NCBI GenBank assembly: GCA_035303885.1
Contig: DATGRE010000226.1
Coordinates: 1 to 10,213, forward strand
Direction of reading: 5' to 3'
Length of the DNA stretch: 10,213 nucleotides
Source: Zeimonas sp035303885
GTDB taxonomy: Bacteria > Pseudomonadota > Gammaproteobacteria > Burkholderiales > Burkholderiaceae_E
Below are positions 8,407 to 10,213 of the stretch, piece by piece. The translations under genes were made by a program, and so were the position numbers. How positions within the stretch are numbered: the stretch's first letter is position 1; every line of letters starts with the position of its first letter. The notes beneath the pieces are model-generated. The model had not been told where the DNA came from. It searched no databases and saw nothing but the letters and a program-made list of their open reading frames with translations.

Positions 8407-8922
8407 TCAGAGCACCAGCGGCCGATTCGGCAGCTCGTCGACGTCCTGGGCACCGGGCGCGAGCGGGAACGCGGCCGCGAGCAGCCGGTCGATACGCTCG
8501 ATCGCCGCCAGGGTGCCCTGCTCGAAACGCCCCGCACGGTACGCGTCGCCCAGCGCATCGCAGATCTCGCGCCAGTAGCCTTCGTGGATCTTCGCCGCGG
8601 CGGCACGATCGGCGACGATCTCGACGGCGTGGTCGGCCAGCAGCACGTACAGCAGCACGCCGTTGTTGGCCTCGGTGTCCCAGACGCCGGTCTGCGCGAA
8701 CACCTCGAGCGCACGATCGCGCGGCGTTCGACCTCGAAAGACGTCGCGCAGCGGCAGCGACGCTTCGATCGCCACGCGCAGCTCGGCATGATGCTCGCGC
8801 TCGCTGCGTTCGATCGCCGCCTCGATCCGCTCCAGCGCGGCATCGGGGAAGGCGCGCCGCGCGCTATGCGCGCCATGGCGCATGTGCCTGTACGCGCGTG
8901 CGATCGTTCCCGTCCGCGCCAT
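8407..8922 (-). CDS. Small TPM-domain protein (third gene of the lemA operon)
   Basis: A 171-residue protein with no signal peptide or membrane segment. The TPM-domain core is recognisable: an N-terminal helix with ERIEAAIERSEREH (31-44) and AELRVAIEASLP (46-57), then NNGVLLYVLLADHAVEIVAD (86-105), the usual TPM central strand pair. In many proteobacteria lemA is followed by a long membrane TPM protein and a short soluble one; this is the short one. Function is unknown beyond association with envelope and LemA-type systems. The start is ATG 8922, preceded by GGTGA five bases upstream, which contains the TGA stop of the upstream gene. An ATG at 8934 or GTG at 8931 would add a few residues. The much longer frame to 9564 is a shadow of the upstream TPM gene. 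It ends four bases from the amidase stop. Confidence 0.88.
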   Translation of the reverse strand: MARTGTIARAYRHMRHGAHSARRAFPDAALERIEAAIERSEREHHAELRVAIEASLPLRDVFRGRTPRDRALEVFAQTGVWDTEANNGVLLYVLLADHAVEIVADRAAAAKIHEGYWREICDALGDAYRAGRFEQGTLAAIERIDRLLAAAFPLAPGAQDVDELPNRPLVL

Positions 8923-8927
8923 CTCGC

Positions 8928-9920
8928 TCACCATCCCCCCGACGCGCCGCCGCCGCCGAAGCCGCCCCCGCCGCCGCGAAAGCCGCCGCCGCCGAACCCG
9001 CCCCGGCCCCAGCCGCCGGGGAATCCGCCCGGACCCGAGCGCCAGGTGTGCCGGCCGGTGCGTCCCATCGGCACGCCCGTCGAGAACATCGAAAGCAGCA
9101 CGAGGAAGAGAAAGAAGCCGGCGGCTGCGGCCAGCAGCGCTGACGCGCCGCCGGCCCAGGCGGCGACGCCGCCGAGCGCGCCGCCGAGCATCGAGCCGAA
9201 CACGCGCCCGAAGATCGAGCGCACGATCAGGCCGACGACGAAAGCGCCGAGCAGCAGCGCGACCCAATCGGTGCCCGGCTGCTGCGACCCGCCGCGGCCG
9301 TCGCTCCAGGCCGGCGGCAGCGGCTCGCCTTCGATCAGCCGCGCGAGGTCGTCGACCGCCGCGCGCAGCCCGCCCGCGTAGTCGCCCTGCCGGAAGCGCG
9401 GCGCGATCGACTCGTCGATGATGCGCCGCGCATACGCGTCGGGAATCGCGCCTTCGAGCCCGTAGCCCACCTCGATGCGCACGCGCCGGTCGTTCTTCGC
9501 GACGACGATCAGCACGCCGTCGTCGACGCGCCGGCCGTCGACCTCGCCGCGACCGATCTGCCACTGTTCGGCGACGCGGATCGCGTATTGCTCGATCGGC
9601 TCGGGCTGCGTGGTCGGGACGATCAGGATCGCGATCTGCGACCCCTTGCGCGCTTCGAGCGCGGCGAGCTCGGCCTCGATCGACGCGCGCTGCTCGCCGC
9701 TGAGCGTTCCGGTGAGATCGTTGACACGGGCCTGTAGCGGCGGGACGGCGACGAGCTCCTGCGCGATCGAGCGCTGCGCGAGGAACAGCGCCGGCAGCAG
9801 CGCCAGCAGCACGAACGCGAGGCTGCGCAGCGCGTGCGCGGCGCGCACGCGCGATGCGGGGGGCCGTGCGCGCCCCGTCGCCGCGCGCACGGCGGCGACC
9901 GGGTACGCACCGTCCGTCAC
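8928..9920 (-). CDS. Membrane TPM-domain protein with Gly-rich tail (YgcG-like)
   Basis: The product has 330 residues. A hydrophobic signal segment (about 32-50) ends near SIAQ-ELVAVPPL, suggesting signal-peptidase cleavage around 54. The periplasmic TPM (TLP18.3/Psb32/MOLO-1) domain spans about 58-195, with RVNDLTGTLS (65-74), DDGVLIVVAKNDRRVRIEVGYG (133-154) and IAPRFRQGDYAGGL (172-185). Hydrophobic segments (about 218-240 and 245-280) follow, then a Gly-rich tail (297-330) of GGFGGGGFRGGGGG type, as in YgcG proteins. TPM domains are small periplasmic or lumenal modules; phosphatase activity was reported for a plant relative, but the bacterial role is unsettled. The start is GTG 9920, which overlaps the lemA stop as GTGA. 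The basic N-terminal stretch of about 30 residues before the signal segment is long, so the true start might be further in. Confidence 0.9.
   Translation of the reverse strand: MTDGAYPVAAVRAATGRARPPASRVRAAHALRSLAFVLLALLPALFLAQRSIAQELVAVPPLQARVNDLTGTLSGEQRASIEAELAALEARKGSQIAILIVPTTQPEPIEQYAIRVAEQWQIGRGEVDGRRVDDGVLIVVAKNDRRVRIEVGYGLEGAIPDAYARRIIDESIAPRFRQGDYAGGLRAAVDDLARLIEGEPLPPAWSDGRGGSQQPGTDWVALLLGAFVVGLIVRSIFGRVFGSMLGGALGGVAAWAGGASALLAAAAGFFLFLVLLSMFSTGVPMGRTGRHTWRSGPGGFPGGWGRGGFGGGGFRGGGGGFGGGGASGGW
8935..9045. repeat. CCGCCG/GGCGGC low-complexity tract encoding the Gly-rich tail
   Basis: The + strand carries many CCG, CCC and GCC units (for example CCGCCGCCG and CCGCCCCCGCCGCCG), which on the minus strand encode the Gly-rich tail of the membrane TPM protein. 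The tract is prone to slippage and could vary in length between strains. Confidence 0.6.
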
Positions 9921-10213
9921 TTCGTCGCGCCCTGCGGCCGGCCGAAATCGACCGCAGGCGGACGCGAGATCGCGTCTTCGTCCTCGACGGTGAACTGCGG
10001 CTTGGTGTCGTAGCCGAAGGCCATCGCGGTGAGGTTCACCGGAAAGCGGCGCACCAGCACGTTGTAGTTCTGCACCGCATCGATGTAGCGCTTGCGCGCG
10101 ACGGCGATGCGGTTCTCGGTGCCCTCGAGCTGCGCCTGCAGGTCGCGGAAATTCTGGTCGGATTTCAGCTGCGGGTAGTTCTCCACGACGACGAGCAGGC
10201 GCGACAGCGCGCT
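9917..10213 (-). CDS. lemA: LemA family protein, C-terminal part (runs off right edge)
   Basis: The last 98 residues are visible and the frame is open to the right edge, so the N-terminal membrane anchor is outside the window. The text is typical LemA: RLLVVVENYPQLKSDQNF, then LQAQLEGTENRIAVARKRY, DAVQNYNVLVRRFPVNL, and an aromatic-rich end (FGYDTKPQFTVED). The visible part would form the long antiparallel helices of the LemA fold. LemA proteins are membrane-anchored with an external N-terminus in the described cases; their function in bacteria is poorly defined. It heads the lemA-TPM-TPM operon here, and its TGA overlaps the GTG start of the next gene by four bases. A GTG at 10186 (VENYPQ) is an internal valine, not a start. 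Confidence 0.95.
   Translation of the reverse strand, partial: SALSRLLVVVENYPQLKSDQNFRDLQAQLEGTENRIAVARKRYIDAVQNYNVLVRRFPVNLTAMAFGYDTKPQFTVEDEDAISRPPAVDFGRPQGATK

Noticed and set aside
7068..8876. 602-codon open frame on the - strand, antisense to the amidase
   Set aside because: Composition is Arg/Ala/Gly-rich with no motif. The opposite strand encodes a complete amidase with its catalytic triad.
8882..9421. Pro/Arg-rich + strand frames opposite the Gly-rich TPM tail
   Set aside because: These are direct consequences of CCG/GGC repeats on the opposite strand of a well-supported gene.
8923..9564. Upstream extension of the small TPM gene
   Set aside because: The extension is an Arg-rich out-of-frame reading of the membrane TPM gene's coding DNA. 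The conserved small TPM protein begins at about 8922.

Overview
The window is GC-rich, gene-dense bacterial DNA with almost no spacing between genes. It most likely comes from a betaproteobacterium, probably in or near the Burkholderiales. The grounds are the high GC, the proteobacterial glnS with a TSKR signature, the lemA-TPM-TPM operon, a YcbL-type metallo-hydrolase, and a PEP-CTERM surface protein, which implies an exosortase elsewhere in the genome. This assignment is inferred from gene content and recalled sequence similarity; no search was run.

Layout, left to right. (1) Positions 1-266 (+) hold the 3' end of a PEP-CTERM protein gene with clearly lower GC than the rest. A strong hairpin terminator at 288-314 follows and sits between this gene and the convergent operon. 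(2) Positions 365-3696 (-) hold a tightly coupled three-gene operon, transcribed right to left: a ThiF/MoeB-like (E1-like) adenylating enzyme, then two paralogous FtsX/MacB-type ABC permeases. No ATPase gene is visible. This is the least understood unit in the window and the best candidate for an undescribed system. (3) Positions 3697-4043 are a 347-base divergent intergenic region with imperfect GGCCGG repeats and a -10-like box before glnS. (4) Positions 4044-5837 (+) encode glutaminyl-tRNA synthetase with an unusual Gly/Arg/Pro-rich insertion near the N-terminus. A perfect GC hairpin has the glnS stop codon as its loop. (5) Positions 5851-6875 (-) hold a two-gene operon with an ATGA overlap: a DUF2237 protein and a YcbL/GloC-type glyoxalase II family hydrolase. 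(6) Positions 6933-8402 (+) encode an amidase-signature hydrolase, divergent from the DUF2237 operon. (7) Positions 8407-10213 (-) hold the operon lemA (cut by the window edge), a membrane TPM-domain protein with a Gly-rich tail, and a small soluble TPM-domain protein.

Genes within each operon are joined by 1-4 base stop/start overlaps or by Shine-Dalgarno sequences overlapping the preceding stop, so translational coupling is the rule here. glnS, lemA-TPM-TPM, DUF2237 and the hydrolase look like ordinary housekeeping genes. The ThiF-permease operon and the PEP-CTERM gene look accessory. No RNA genes, insertion sequences, prophage genes or CRISPR arrays were seen.
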